Positions 49,688 to 58,404 of a stretch of 64,000 nucleotides of DNA are shown one piece after another. The notes under the pieces were generated by a model, which was not told the origin of the DNA, ran no database searches, and saw only the letters and a program-made list of their open reading frames with translations. The stretch's first letter is position 1. Each line of letters opens with the position of its first letter. Source of the DNA: Chryseobacterium sp. JUb7 (GTDB lineage Bacteria > Bacteroidota > Bacteroidia > Flavobacteriales > Weeksellaceae); contig NZ_JANUFF010000010.1 of the NCBI RefSeq assembly GCF_024806495.1, positions 106,183 through 170,182 of the forward strand, in the 5' to 3' direction. A program made the position numbers and the translations under genes.

Positions 49688-50956
49688 ATGAATAATATTT
49701 TTTTCAGAATCTACCTTGTCGTATTTGCATTTATCACCCAATGCTTTTTTGCACAGGAATATCCGGGAGGCTTGTCAGACGGAACTTTAAAAGTCGGAGC
49801 AACAGAAGTTCCTGTAAAGATCTATTCTACTACAGAACTTAGTAATCTGAATTATTTTTCAGAGAAAAGGACAGAAGGCAATACCTTAATTATTCTGAAC
49901 AAGTCGAATCTTGAGCAGGATACTTATGGTAACAGTTCCATGATTTTAAATAAGTTTAAAGCAGAAAACTACCAGTTCTTCGACAAAAACTTTAAGCTGA
50001 TTGAAAGTCCTATTACTCAGGACAATATCCAGGCGTTCAAATATGCAGTGAAATCAGCCAAGCCTATTAACGGTTCTGAAAATGTACAGCTGGAAACCCC
50101 TTTTAAAATCTGGGATCCTTCTACAGGTATTCATTTGGGACCTGTTACTCTTCATTTTTACAGCCTGATGTTTATTTTCGCTTTTGGGTTCGGTTATATT
50201 TTAATGACCTTAATTTTCAAGATCGATAATGTTAATCAAAAATATTTAGAGCCTCTTTTTACATGGACATTGGTCGGAACTATTCTTGGAGCAAGAATGG
50301 GACACGTTATTTTCTATCAGCCTGAATTGTTCAAAGAAGACTTCTGGAGCGTATTTTTACCGATCAGTACGAAGAATGGCTTAAAATTCACAGGGTTTTC
50401 TGGGCTGGCAAGTCACGGAGCAACTATAGCTTTGATTTTTACTACGCTTTATTATTCATTCAAAATCATCAGAAAAAACCCTTTCTGGGTGTATGACAGA
50501 CTTGGAATCGTGGTATCTCTGGGAGGAGCTTTTGTAAGAATGGGTAACTTTTTCAACTCTGAAATCGTTGGAAAGCCGGTAGACCCTAACTCTCCTTTTG
50601 CTTTACTTTTCCCACAGCAAAGCAGCGAATATGGAATAACAGTACCCCGTTATCCTACTCAGTTGTTTGAGGCATTCGGATACATTTGTCTATTTGTCTT
50701 ACTATGGATTTTATACAGAAAAACCAATAAAAAATATCAGCAGGGATGGTTATTTGGATTGTTCTTCATTATTCTTTGGGCCATCAGATTCTTTGTTGAA
50801 TTCTTAAAAATGCCTCAGGGAGATGAGTTCATCGAATTTGCAGGTTTGAATACAGGGCAGATCCTTTCTATTCCTTTTATGATTGCAGGAGCCGTAATCA
50901 TGATTTACTCTAAAAAATTCAAAATTACTCAGGCTGAAAATGAAAAGCCGGAATAA
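49688..50956 (+). CDS. lgt: Prolipoprotein diacylglyceryl transferase with N-terminal extension
   Basis: 422 residues, about 130 longer than the usual Lgt. Residues ~1-22 are a signal peptide (FFAQ). Residues ~24-140 form an extra domain of beta character (LKVGATEVPVKIYSTTELSNLNY) not found in most Lgt proteins. The Lgt body starts at IWDPSTGIHLGPVTLHFYSLMF (141) and includes GLASHGA, the signature VRMGNFFNSEIVGKP, and YPTQLFEA, with seven membrane helices. It transfers diacylglyceryl from phosphatidylglycerol to the lipobox cysteine and is needed by the many lipoproteins here. The extra domain would lie in the periplasm. Confidence 0.93.
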   Translation: MNNIFFRIYLVVFAFITQCFFAQEYPGGLSDGTLKVGATEVPVKIYSTTELSNLNYFSEKRTEGNTLIILNKSNLEQDTYGNSSMILNKFKAENYQFFDKNFKLIESPITQDNIQAFKYAVKSAKPINGSENVQLETPFKIWDPSTGIHLGPVTLHFYSLMFIFAFGFGYILMTLIFKIDNVNQKYLEPLFTWTLVGTILGARMGHVIFYQPELFKEDFWSVFLPISTKNGLKFTGFSGLASHGATIALIFTTLYYSFKIIRKNPFWVYDRLGIVVSLGGAFVRMGNFFNSEIVGKPVDPNSPFALLFPQQSSEYGITVPRYPTQLFEAFGYICLFVLLWILYRKTNKKYQQGWLFGLFFIILWAIRFFVEFLKMPQGDEFIEFAGLNTGQILSIPFMIAGAVIMIYSKKFKITQAENEKPE

Positions 50957-50970
50957 TTTAAAACACCTAT

Positions 50971-51012
50971 AATAAAAGCGAGGCTTGTCGATCGACAAGC
51001 CTCGCTTTTATT
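50971..51012. terminator. Bidirectional terminator between lgt and nnr
   Basis: A perfect 42-bp palindrome (21-bp arms, centre at 50991/50992) containing AAAGCGAGGCTTGTCGA and its complement. T runs lie on both outer sides. Very stable. Confidence 0.95.
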
Positions 51013-51044
51013 TTGGAGAACAGATAATTTATTATCTTATCGTT

Positions 51045-52559
51045 TTACAAATCAATTGCAACTTTGCTATTTAGCTCCTTAAAAACTTTTCCTATTTCAT
51101 TAATAACATCCGTTGGAAGCATAGATTCTTTAGAATATTTTTCAGCGGCCAATTCACCGGCTTTTCCATGCAGCCAGACTCCAAAAATGGCAGTATATTC
51201 TTCTGAATACCCTTGTGCCAACAGTGATGTAAGAATTCCGGTAAGAATATCTCCGCTTCCTCCTTTGGCAAGCCCTGCATTTCCGGTAATATTATAAAAA
51301 ACATTTCCTTCCGGAGTTATAATCTGTGTATGATGGTCTTTTAAAACAATATAAATCCCGAGTTCTTCAGCCTTTTTTCTTCCCAGCTCCAATCTTTCAA
51401 AAGAATTTTTTGTCGCCCCGAATAATCTCTCAAACTCTTTTGGATGCGGAGTAATTATTGATTTTTTGGGTATTATTTTTAAGCTTTTTTTATCTTTTGA
51501 TATAATATTTAAAGCATCAGCATCCAGAACCAGAGGCTGTGAATAATTTTTTAAAAACTGAAGTATACTTTTTTCTGTTTCAGCGTCTGTTCCTAAACCG
51601 GGACCAACTCCATATACTGAATGCTCATCAACTTCAATATGATCAATACAATCAGAGCCGCCTTCTATAAAAATAGCTTCAGGACAAGAACTCTGGAGAA
51701 TTTCATACCCGCATTTTGGTGCCAGTGTAAAGGTTAATCCTGCTCCTGTTTTCAGGGCTGACTGGGTTGATAAAACAGCAGCTCCCATCTTTCCATAGCT
51801 TCCTCCGATGATACATGCTTTCCCATACGTTCCTTTATGTGAAAAATCTTCTCTTGGTTTGAATATTGTTTTGATCATTTCCTCATCGATGACAAAATTT
51901 TCCGTGTCAGTTTGAGCAATATAATCTTCACTTATATCAATATTCAGAATCTTAACCTTTCCTGTATATTTTCCTGTTTCCGGATGAAGAAAACTTTTCT
52001 TCCAGGATTGAAAACTTAGGGTATAATCTGATTTAAGAACTGAAGAGTCTTCTGTAGAAATAATATCAGAAAAAAGCCCTGAAGGCATATCAATGGATAT
52101 TTTCACATTAGGTTTTACATTTAAAGTGTCGATCAAATCTTTAAATTCACCATCCAAATTTCTCGATAACCCTGTACCGAAGAGAGCGTCAATGATGATT
52201 GTCCTTTTATCGAAGCGATAATTTTCTGCTTCATTTAGATTTCTAACCATTATCCCTGAAAACTCTTTTAATTCCTTAAGATTTTCACCTGCATCTTTTG
52301 AGAATTTAGCTTTTGGATTAACAAAAACATCAATATCAAAACCTTTTAGATAAAGCATTCTGGCAATAGCAAAACCATCTCCGCCATTATTTCCGCTGCC
52401 ACAAAATATGGCAAAATTCCTGTGATTCTTACAGTTTTCTGTGATCCATTTTACACATGCGTGTGCAGCTCTTTCCATCAGATGAATGGAAGGAATAGGT
52501 TCATTTTCAATAGTATATTGATCTCCGTGTCGAATTTGATCTGCTGTGAAAATTTTCAT
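51045..52559 (-). CDS. nnr: Bifunctional NAD(P)H-hydrate epimerase/dehydratase
   Basis: 504 residues made of two fused domains. The YjeF_N epimerase (about 1-215) has CGSGNNGGDGFAIARML and IIIDALFGTGLSRNLDG. The ADP-dependent dehydratase (about 230-500) has IIGGSYGKMGAAVLSTQSAL, GVGPGLGTDAETE, LDADALNIIS and TGNAGLAKGGSGDILTGIL. It repairs hydrated NADH and NADPH. Monocistronic, ends at a palindromic terminator. Confidence 0.97.
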   Translation of the reverse strand: MKIFTADQIRHGDQYTIENEPIPSIHLMERAAHACVKWITENCKNHRNFAIFCGSGNNGGDGFAIARMLYLKGFDIDVFVNPKAKFSKDAGENLKELKEFSGIMVRNLNEAENYRFDKRTIIIDALFGTGLSRNLDGEFKDLIDTLNVKPNVKISIDMPSGLFSDIISTEDSSVLKSDYTLSFQSWKKSFLHPETGKYTGKVKILNIDISEDYIAQTDTENFVIDEEMIKTIFKPREDFSHKGTYGKACIIGGSYGKMGAAVLSTQSALKTGAGLTFTLAPKCGYEILQSSCPEAIFIEGGSDCIDHIEVDEHSVYGVGPGLGTDAETEKSILQFLKNYSQPLVLDADALNIISKDKKSLKIIPKKSIITPHPKEFERLFGATKNSFERLELGRKKAEELGIYIVLKDHHTQIITPEGNVFYNITGNAGLAKGGSGDILTGILTSLLAQGYSEEYTAIFGVWLHGKAGELAAEKYSKESMLPTDVINEIGKVFKELNSKVAIDL

Positions 52560-52669
52560 AATATTTATATATCGCTAACTCATTAAGTGTAAACCAATTT
52601 ACAAAAACTATTAATATATTTTTAAGCCAAAAGGCTAAAAAAGTCTAAAAGTTTTCATAATTTTAAGCA

Positions 52670-52677
52670 TAGTTTTG
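52670..52677 (+). promoter_or_regulatory. -7 box of the mscL promoter
   Basis: TAGTTTTG, matching TAnnTTTG, 29 bp upstream of the mscL ATG. Confidence 0.55.
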
Positions 52678-52706
52678 CATAAACAATTATTAAAAAAATA
52701 TAAATT

Positions 52707-53087
52707 ATGGGATTTTTAAAAGAATTTAAAGAGTTTGCTGTCAAAGGTAACGTGATCGATCTTGCTGTCGGTGTAATCATTGGAGGGGCATTCGGAAAAA
52801 TTGTTTCCTCACTGGTGGACGATGTTATCACCCCACTATTACTGACACCGGCAATGAAAGCTGCCCACGTTGAAAACATCAAAGATCTATCATGGAATGG
52901 TGTTACTTACGGTAATTTTCTATCAGCAGTAATCAGCTTTTTATGTATCGCATTTGTTTTATTCTTGATGATTAAAGGAATCAACAGACTGTCTAAACCA
53001 AAAGAAACAGCGGCTCCGGTTGTTACGGAAGATCAAAAATTATTAACTGAAATCAGAGATCTACTGAAAAGCAAAAACAACATATAA
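52707..53087 (+). CDS. mscL: Large-conductance mechanosensitive channel
   Basis: 126 residues. The N-terminal amphipathic helix and first membrane helix are unmistakable (FLKEFKEFAVKGNVIDLAVGVIIGGAFGKIVSSLVDDVITPL), followed by a short periplasmic loop, TM2 (YGNFLSAVISFLCIAFVLFLMIKGINRL) and a C-terminal bundle helix (TEDQKLLTEIRDLLKSK). A homopentamer that opens under hypo-osmotic shock. Own promoter and terminator. Confidence 0.97.
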   Translation: MGFLKEFKEFAVKGNVIDLAVGVIIGGAFGKIVSSLVDDVITPLLLTPAMKAAHVENIKDLSWNGVTYGNFLSAVISFLCIAFVLFLMIKGINRLSKPKETAAPVVTEDQKLLTEIRDLLKSKNNI

Positions 53088-53091
53088 TTAA

Positions 53092-53122
53092 AAAAATAGC
53101 ACCTCAATATAAGGTGCTATTT
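53092..53122 (+). terminator. mscL terminator
   Basis: A 12-bp perfect stem AAAATAGCACCT / AGGTGCTATTTT, 7-nt loop, then TGTTTTTA. The A run may also serve serA on the other strand. Confidence 0.92.
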
Positions 53123-53145
53123 TGTTTTTATATTTTCTTTACAGA

Positions 53146-54105
53146 CTATTGAATCTGTAAAATACTTGAGATCTGTTCTGCTAAAGACAACCCGATTCTA
53201 TCCTGAGCCTCCAATGTTGAAGCGCCTGTATGAGGGGTTAAAGATATTTTTGAATGATTCAGAATATCTTTTGAAGGTGTCGGTTCATTAATGAAAACAT
53301 CAAGACCTGCAAACTTCACTTTTCCTGAGTCTAAAGCTTCAATCAGAGCAGATTCATCAATCACTCCACCTCTGGAGCAGTTTACAATCGCTACTCCGTT
53401 CTTCATAATGTCAAACTCATTTTTACCAATCATATACCCGTCCTTTTGAGCAGGTACATGAAGAGTAATAAAATCTGAATGTTTTAAAACTTCCTGAAGT
53501 GGTTCTGTTTCAATATCTACATTGATAAACTGCTTGTTGTAGAAGGTAACTTTAATGCTTGCTTTTCCTACATTATTATCTGCAGCAATCACTCTCATTC
53601 CAAGTCCTAAGGCAATTTTTGCAACTTCCTGTCCTATTCTTCCCATCCCTACAATACCGATTGTTTTACCTTTCAGCTCAATACCTTTAGCATAAGCTTT
53701 TTTAAGACCTGCAAATTCTGTATCTCCTACCAAAGGCATTTTTCTGTTGGAGTCCTGCAAAAACCTGGCTCCTGAAAATAAATGGGCAAAAACCAGCTCA
53801 GCAACCGATTCTGAAGATGCAGAAGGTGTATTGATTACATGGATTCCTTTTTCTCTTGCATAATCTACATCAATATTATCCATTCCGACACCACCTCTTC
53901 CGATGATCTCTATCGACGGACAATGATCAATAATATCCTTTCTTACCTGTGTAGCACTTCGTACCAAAATAGCACGGATTTTGTGCTCATTAATGTAATC
54001 TACCAACAGCTCCTGCGGAACTTTTGTAGTAATCACCTCGAATCCTTTCTCAGTCAGTGCATCAATTCCAGATTGATCCAAACCGTCGTTTGCTAAAACT
54101 TTCAT
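53146..54105 (-). CDS. serA: D-3-phosphoglycerate dehydrogenase (D-2-hydroxyacid dehydrogenase family)
   Basis: 319 residues. The NAD-binding motif is GIVGMGRIGQEVAKIALGLGM (about 149-169). Catalytic residues are in NCSRGGVIDE (R), INEPTP (E) and LTPHTGAST (H). The early IEIIGRGGVGMDNIDV block is typical of SerA. There is no C-terminal ACT domain, so it is the short form, without classical serine feedback. It commits glycolytic 3-phosphoglycerate to serine synthesis. serC is not adjacent. Other hydroxyacid dehydrogenases are possible, but SerA is the best fit. Confidence 0.85.
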   Translation of the reverse strand: MKVLANDGLDQSGIDALTEKGFEVITTKVPQELLVDYINEHKIRAILVRSATQVRKDIIDHCPSIEIIGRGGVGMDNIDVDYAREKGIHVINTPSASSESVAELVFAHLFSGARFLQDSNRKMPLVGDTEFAGLKKAYAKGIELKGKTIGIVGMGRIGQEVAKIALGLGMRVIAADNNVGKASIKVTFYNKQFINVDIETEPLQEVLKHSDFITLHVPAQKDGYMIGKNEFDIMKNGVAIVNCSRGGVIDESALIEALDSGKVKFAGLDVFINEPTPSKDILNHSKISLTPHTGASTLEAQDRIGLSLAEQISSILQIQ

Positions 54106-54134
54106 AAATACTTTATAATTATCTTTAAAAAAAT

Positions 54135-54194
54135 TAAAGATTAAAGGATTAAAAATTCACCGGACAGTAAAATAATTTAATCGTTTAATCTTTA
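54135..54194. repeat. Inverted repeat between the HAD-like gene and serA
   Basis: Two 19-bp arms with one mismatch, 54135-54153 (TAAAGATTAAAGGATTAAA) and 54176-54194, around a 22-nt loop that holds the only GC-rich bases (CACCGGACAG). It is not followed by a clear U-tract and resembles a dispersed MITE-like hairpin. Confidence 0.6.
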
Positions 54195-54204
54195 TATTAT
54201 AATT

Positions 54205-54615
54205 TTAATCTTCTTCTTTGAAAACCTCAATTGTTACCTGCTTTTCCACCAAATCAGTGAATTTACCTTTGTATCTTGTTGCTCTTACCAGGTGATTATC
54301 AATCCAGTGATAATTTCCACCTCTTGGTTTTCCGCACAAAACACTGTGGTATTTAAAGCCATGCTTGTCTAACCAATCAATTGTAATTTGTTTTAAATTT
54401 TCAGTTCTTGAAGTGAAAAAACAAATCTGGTGACCTTCATCATACCATTTATTGACTGTTTCCAAAGCATCAGGGAAAGGTTCACAGGTTACCATTCTCT
54501 CCGGTTCTTCATTAGGAACATCTTCCGTAATTGTTCCATCGATATCAATTAAGTAGTTTTTTACTCCGTCCTTCAGTATAGGACTTATGTGCTCTATGTA
54601 TTCTAGTTCCATCAT
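54205..54615 (-). CDS. HAD-like phosphatase domain protein
   Basis: 136 residues. Motif I is YLIDIDGTITED (D24, D26) and motif II is CFFTSRTE. The later HGFKYHSVLCGKPRGGNYHWIDN takes the place of the lysine and acidic motifs III and IV. It is a small, capless member of the haloacid dehalogenase superfamily, probably a phosphatase for a sugar or lipid phosphate; some databases label similar proteins phosphoheptose isomerase, which the motif does not support. 98 bp separate it from serA. Confidence 0.75.
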   Translation of the reverse strand: MMELEYIEHISPILKDGVKNYLIDIDGTITEDVPNEEPERMVTCEPFPDALETVNKWYDEGHQICFFTSRTENLKQITIDWLDKHGFKYHSVLCGKPRGGNYHWIDNHLVRATRYKGKFTDLVEKQVTIEVFKEED

Positions 54616-54787
54616 GAAATTTTGAATTGCAAAGTTATGACTTTTACACCAAAAAGGCTTCTTAAACTTAGTTTATATTAAAAAAATTACTCAAAAAAAC
54701 ATTATTTAATAAATAACACCCATTATTAAATGACGAACATCCTAATTTAGATTGATATTTTTCTCTGTTTATAAGGATGAATTAAGA

Positions 54788-54795
54788 TATATTTG
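54788..54795 (+). promoter_or_regulatory. -7 box of the 213-residue lipoprotein gene
   Basis: TATATTTG, a perfect match, 25 bp upstream of the ATG at 54821. No well-placed -33 TTG. Confidence 0.6.
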
Positions 54796-54820
54796 GTATT
54801 ATTATTGGTAAAATTTAAAA

Positions 54821-55462
54821 ATGAAAATGAAAATATTTACCCTTGGACTCTGTTCTCTAGTTTTTTTATCGTGTAGTAAAGATAAACCGCAAAATACGGC
54901 TGTGGAAAAATCCGACAGTGTAGCCGTACATCATACCGATACAGCAGCGTCTTCTGAAAAAACAGCAGCGACGACAGATAAAGCGCTTAAAACTGAAGCT
55001 GCTTTATACACATTAATTAAAGAGTCAAAACAAAGTTCGGGAGCGATTAATAAAGCAGATATCGACCAACTCCCTGAATCTCTGAAAGCCATTGCAGCCT
55101 TATACAGCGGACTTGGCGGATCGAACTGCAGTGATGGAAGTTGTGAACTGACAACCGCATTGGATTTGGGAAAACAGGGATCACAGGCACAAAAAGATCT
55201 GGTAAAGAAATGGTTTGGAAATGATAAAGCCGCTGAGCAGTTAATTTCTCAGGACTTTTATCAGGCGCCCAACTCCTCTTCAAACTTTTCAGATTTCAGC
55301 TACCTTACGATTCAGCAGAACGGAGATATGGTCTCTGTAAATTATGATCTTATGATTTATAGTCACGGGCAGACAAGTCATATCAAAGGTCCGGATCAAT
55401 ACAAAATCAATGGAAATACAATTGAAACCCTGAACAGAAATATCTGGAAAGACGTAAAATAA
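54821..55462 (+). CDS. Lipoprotein of unknown function, 213 residues
   Basis: Lipobox SLVFLSCSKDKP. A threonine/serine/alanine-rich linker (about 25-55) leads to a globular part with two cysteines close together (NCSDGSCE), possibly a disulphide. The C-terminal half is beta-rich (FSYLTIQQNGDMVSVNYDLMIYSHGQTSHIKGPDQYKINGN). No family recognised. Outer-membrane anchored by its lipid. Own promoter and terminator. Confidence 0.8.
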   Translation: MKMKIFTLGLCSLVFLSCSKDKPQNTAVEKSDSVAVHHTDTAASSEKTAATTDKALKTEAALYTLIKESKQSSGAINKADIDQLPESLKAIAALYSGLGGSNCSDGSCELTTALDLGKQGSQAQKDLVKKWFGNDKAAEQLISQDFYQAPNSSSNFSDFSYLTIQQNGDMVSVNYDLMIYSHGQTSHIKGPDQYKINGNTIETLNRNIWKDVK

Positions 55463-55479
55463 TTTCCGCTTAATACAAC

Positions 55480-55514
55480 AAAAAGTCATTTTTCGAGTTG
55501 AAAAATGGCTTTTT
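55480..55514 (+). terminator. Terminator of the 213-residue lipoprotein gene
   Basis: A 15-bp stem AAAAAGTCATTTTTC / GAAAAATGGCTTTTT with one mismatch and a 5-nt loop, then ATTTAT. The -7 box of the next gene lies only 3 bp further on. Confidence 0.85.
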
Positions 55515-55525
55515 ATTTATATTTG
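55498..55525 (+). promoter_or_regulatory. Promoter of the Pr6Pr gene, overlapping a terminator
   Basis: TTG at 55498-55500 (in the terminator loop) and TATATTTG at 55518-55525, spaced by 17 bp. The -7 ends 13 bp before the ATG at 55539. Confidence 0.6.
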
Positions 55526-55538
55526 AACAATACCAGAA

Positions 55539-56138
55539 ATGATGAAAAGAATTTTAGCTTTGGTTTTCAGTTTCACCGGATGGTTTGCATTAATTATGCA
55601 ATATAACCTGATGCTGGAACACTCGGATCTTCCTTTTTGGGAAATTACAATCAGATTTTTCAGTTATTTTACAATTCTTACCAATTTAATTGTTGCTGCT
55701 TATTTTACTTTTCAGATTTTTAACAGAAACCCGGATAAAAAATCAGGAACACTTACTGCTATTACCGTTTACATTCTTATTGTAGGGTTAATTTATCAGA
55801 TTATTTTGCGGTCAACCTGGAATCCGACAGGGATGCAAAAACTTGTCGATGAACTCTTGCATACCATAATTCCCGTTCTGGTTGTTACTTATTGGTACAT
55901 ATTCGAAAATAAAACCAGCCTGAATTACAGACACATCTTAAAATGGTCAATATATCCTCTTCTGTATCTCATATACATCCTTATTCGCGGAAATTTTTCC
56001 GGATTTTATCCTTATCCATTTATAAATGTTTCTGAAATAGGTTTTACAAATGTGATCATTAATTCCTTCTGGATTCTTATCTTTTTTACGGGCCTGTCAG
56101 TAATACTGATTAAAATCGGTAAAACATTCAACCAATAA
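55539..56138 (+). CDS. Pr6Pr family membrane protein
   Basis: 199 residues with six predicted membrane helices. The family is recognisable in FSYFTILTNLIVAAYFTFQI, IILRSTWNPTGMQKLVDELLHTIIPVLVVTYWYIFE, and YPLLYLIYILIRGNFSGFYPYPFINV. Related proteins include the FAR-17a/AIG1-like group; function in bacteria is unknown. The start may be at 55539 or the next codon. Confidence 0.83.
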   Translation: MMKRILALVFSFTGWFALIMQYNLMLEHSDLPFWEITIRFFSYFTILTNLIVAAYFTFQIFNRNPDKKSGTLTAITVYILIVGLIYQIILRSTWNPTGMQKLVDELLHTIIPVLVVTYWYIFENKTSLNYRHILKWSIYPLLYLIYILIRGNFSGFYPYPFINVSEIGFTNVIINSFWILIFFTGLSVILIKIGKTFNQ

Positions 56139-56259
56139 GTTACTGAAGATTGGCCGATTTTTAAATAATTAAAAGAACGCATTGCCTATGATATCATTCT
56201 TTTTCATTTCAAAAAACAGGAAGTTTTACAAAAAATTTCCAAAATACATTTATTAAACT

Positions 56260-56267
56260 TACATTTG
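56260..56267 (+). promoter_or_regulatory. -7 box of the idi promoter
   Basis: TACATTTG, ending 5 bp before the ATG at 56273, which implies a leaderless or nearly leaderless transcript. No clear -33. Confidence 0.6.
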
Positions 56268-56272
56268 TAAGA

Positions 56273-56782
56273 ATGGAAGAATTCGTAGTTTTAGTAGATC
56301 CTAAAGACAACGTTTTAGGTTTGATGGAAAAGCAGCAGGCACATGTCAACGGCTTATTACACCGTGCTTTTTCCGTATTTTTGTTCAACACCAAAGGTGA
56401 AATGCTTTTACAGAAAAGAGCCAAAGGAAAATATCACTCTCCTTTGAAATGGACCAATACGGTCTGCTCACATCCAAAAAATGGTGAAAGCTATCATCAG
56501 GGTGCTGTCCGCAGATTAAAAGAAGAATTGGGAATTCAAACCGATCTTACAGAAAAATTCCACTTCATTTATAAAGCAGATGTTGGAGGCGGACTCTGGG
56601 AACATGAGCTGGATCATATTTTTATAGGAACTTTTGAAGATGAATTTAGCTTTAATCCAGATGAAGTGGCTGAAGTAAGATATATCTCCTTTGAAGATCT
56701 GGACAAAGAAATATCTGAAAATCCTGAAAACTTTACAGAATGGTTTAAAATCATCCTTGAAGAATATAAACACCATTTTTAG
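56273..56782 (+). CDS. idi: Type 1 isopentenyl-diphosphate delta-isomerase
   Basis: 169 residues. A Nudix fold with the catalytic cysteine in NTVCSHP, the Nudix-like helix YHQGAVRRLKEELGI, and the metal-ligand glutamates in LWEHELDHIFIG. It interconverts IPP and DMAPP for isoprenoid and carotenoid or flexirubin-precursor synthesis. The next gene starts 4 bp after its stop, but is unrelated in function. Confidence 0.95.
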   Translation: MEEFVVLVDPKDNVLGLMEKQQAHVNGLLHRAFSVFLFNTKGEMLLQKRAKGKYHSPLKWTNTVCSHPKNGESYHQGAVRRLKEELGIQTDLTEKFHFIYKADVGGGLWEHELDHIFIGTFEDEFSFNPDEVAEVRYISFEDLDKEISENPENFTEWFKIILEEYKHHF

Positions 56783-56786
56783 ATTG

Positions 56787-57257
56787 ATGAAGAAAATTAT
56801 TCTGGCATTTGTTTTTTTGTCTGCCAATCTTATATTAGCGCAAAAAGCAGATGTTTATGACAGTCCCACCTACTCTATCAATGTTCCTGAAAACTGGAAA
56901 GCTACCAATGACAGCGATATTGTAAACGTATTTCCATCCAGTGAAATCGGAGCCATTACCATTTCAGAATATCATGATCTGGATATTCCAAAAGAAGAAA
57001 TTAAAAAATTTATCCTTGCTCTTTATAAATCTTCCGATGAAGAAGCCAAAATAAAAAGCAGCAAAAGTAAAAAAGGATACACTGAATATTTTTACGAATA
57101 TTTCGACGAAAAAGATAAATTATTCTGGATCACTAAAGTTTTCCAGAAAGAAAAAGATTTGTACCTGGTTTCTATAAACTGCGGTCAAAAATACTGGAAC
57201 GGAAACTATATGAGTCTTTTTCAGGAAACCTTTAATAGTTTTAAAATAAAGAAATAA
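56787..57257 (+). CDS. Secreted protein of unknown function, 156 residues
   Basis: Starts at 56787 (MKKIILAFVFLSANLILAQ, a clear signal peptide). A longer frame beginning within idi is excluded because it would put a long basic stretch before this signal. The mature protein starts with YSINVPENWKATNDSDIVNVFPSSEIGAITIS, like PsbP/DUF-type secreted domains, and ends with LFQETFNSFKIKK. Function unknown. It lies between idi and gcvT with gaps of 4 and 7 bp, so all three are likely cotranscribed. Confidence 0.82.
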   Translation: MKKIILAFVFLSANLILAQKADVYDSPTYSINVPENWKATNDSDIVNVFPSSEIGAITISEYHDLDIPKEEIKKFILALYKSSDEEAKIKSSKSKKGYTEYFYEYFDEKDKLFWITKVFQKEKDLYLVSINCGQKYWNGNYMSLFQETFNSFKIKK

Positions 57258-57264
57258 ATTAAAT

Positions 57265-58341
57265 ATGAAGAAAACAGCATTGTACGACAAACACGTTTCT
57301 TTAGGAGCTAAAATCGTACCTTTCGCAGGTTTTGAAATGCCTGTACAGTATTCGGGAGTAACGGAAGAGCATTTTGCAGTAAGAGAAAAAGCAGGATTGT
57401 TTGATGTTTCTCACATGGGGCAGTTTTTTGTGGAAGGTCCTGGTGCTAAAGATCTTTTGCAGTTGGTAACAACAAATAATGTAGATGCTTTAGAAAACGG
57501 AAAAGCTCAGTATTCTTGTCTTCCAAACGAAAATGGAGGAATTGTAGATGATCTTATTGTTTACAAAATCGAGGATAACAAATATTTTGTGGTTGTCAAT
57601 GCCTCAAACATTGAAAAAGACTGGAATCATATTGTAAAATTCAACAAGTTTGATGCTACTTTAACGAATGCTTCAGACGATATGTCTCTATTGGCTGTTC
57701 AGGGTCCGAAAGCAACTGGAATTCTTCAAAAATTAACGGAAACCAACCTTTCTGAAATTCCTTATTACAACTTCACTGTTGGTTCTGTTGACGGAGTTGA
57801 GAACGTAATTATCTCAAATACAGGTTACACAGGAAGCGGTGGTTTCGAAATTTATTTCAACAACGAATCTGCAGAAAAACTTTGGGATGCGATCATCGAA
57901 GCAGGTCAGGAAGAAGGAATTATTCCTTGTGGATTGGCTGCCAGAGATACTTTGAGACTTGAAAAAGGATTCTGTCTTTACGGTAATGATATCGATGACA
58001 CCACTTCTCCAATCGAAGCTGGTTTGGGATGGATCACGAAATTCGATAAAGAATTTATTTCTAAAGAAACTTTCGCAAAACAAAAAGAAGAAGGTGTTAC
58101 AAGAAAATTAGTAGCTTTCGAATTGACTGATAAAGGAGTTCCAAGACACGATTATCCTGTAGTAGATGCTGAAGGTAATGTGATTGGAAAAGTAACTTCA
58201 GGAACTCAGTCTCCTATGAAAAAAATAGGTTTGGGTCTTGCCTATGTAGACAAACCTCACTTTAAATTGGGTTCTGAAATCTTTATTCAGGTAAGAAATA
58301 AAAATATTCCTGCAAAAGTGGTGAAAGCTCCTTTCGTATAA
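57265..58341 (+). CDS. gcvT: Aminomethyltransferase (glycine cleavage system T protein)
   Basis: 358 residues. The N-terminus KTALYDKHVSLGAKIVPFAGFEMPVQYSGV is diagnostic. The folate-site region includes YTGSGGFEIY and CGLAARDTLRLEKGFCLYGNDI, and the end has GKVTSGTQSPMKKIGLGLAYV. It releases ammonia from the aminomethyl-lipoyl H protein and passes the one-carbon unit to tetrahydrofolate. gcvH and gcvP are not in this window. Confidence 0.97.
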   Translation: MKKTALYDKHVSLGAKIVPFAGFEMPVQYSGVTEEHFAVREKAGLFDVSHMGQFFVEGPGAKDLLQLVTTNNVDALENGKAQYSCLPNENGGIVDDLIVYKIEDNKYFVVVNASNIEKDWNHIVKFNKFDATLTNASDDMSLLAVQGPKATGILQKLTETNLSEIPYYNFTVGSVDGVENVIISNTGYTGSGGFEIYFNNESAEKLWDAIIEAGQEEGIIPCGLAARDTLRLEKGFCLYGNDIDDTTSPIEAGLGWITKFDKEFISKETFAKQKEEGVTRKLVAFELTDKGVPRHDYPVVDAEGNVIGKVTSGTQSPMKKIGLGLAYVDKPHFKLGSEIFIQVRNKNIPAKVVKAPFV

Positions 58342-58361
58342 TTGAAATAAGATATTTATAG

Positions 58362-58394
58362 AAAAGCGTTTCGTAGATTTTACGAAGCGCTTTT
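58362..58394 (+). terminator. gcvT terminator
   Basis: A 14-bp stem AAAAGCGTTTCGTA / TACGAAGCGCTTTT with one wobble and a 5-nt loop, followed by TATTTTTT. Confidence 0.9.
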
Positions 58395-58404
58395 TATTTT
58401 TTAG

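Noticed and set aside
56691..56786. Longer form of the secreted protein after idi
   Set aside because: It would start inside idi and put a basic helix before a complete signal peptide.
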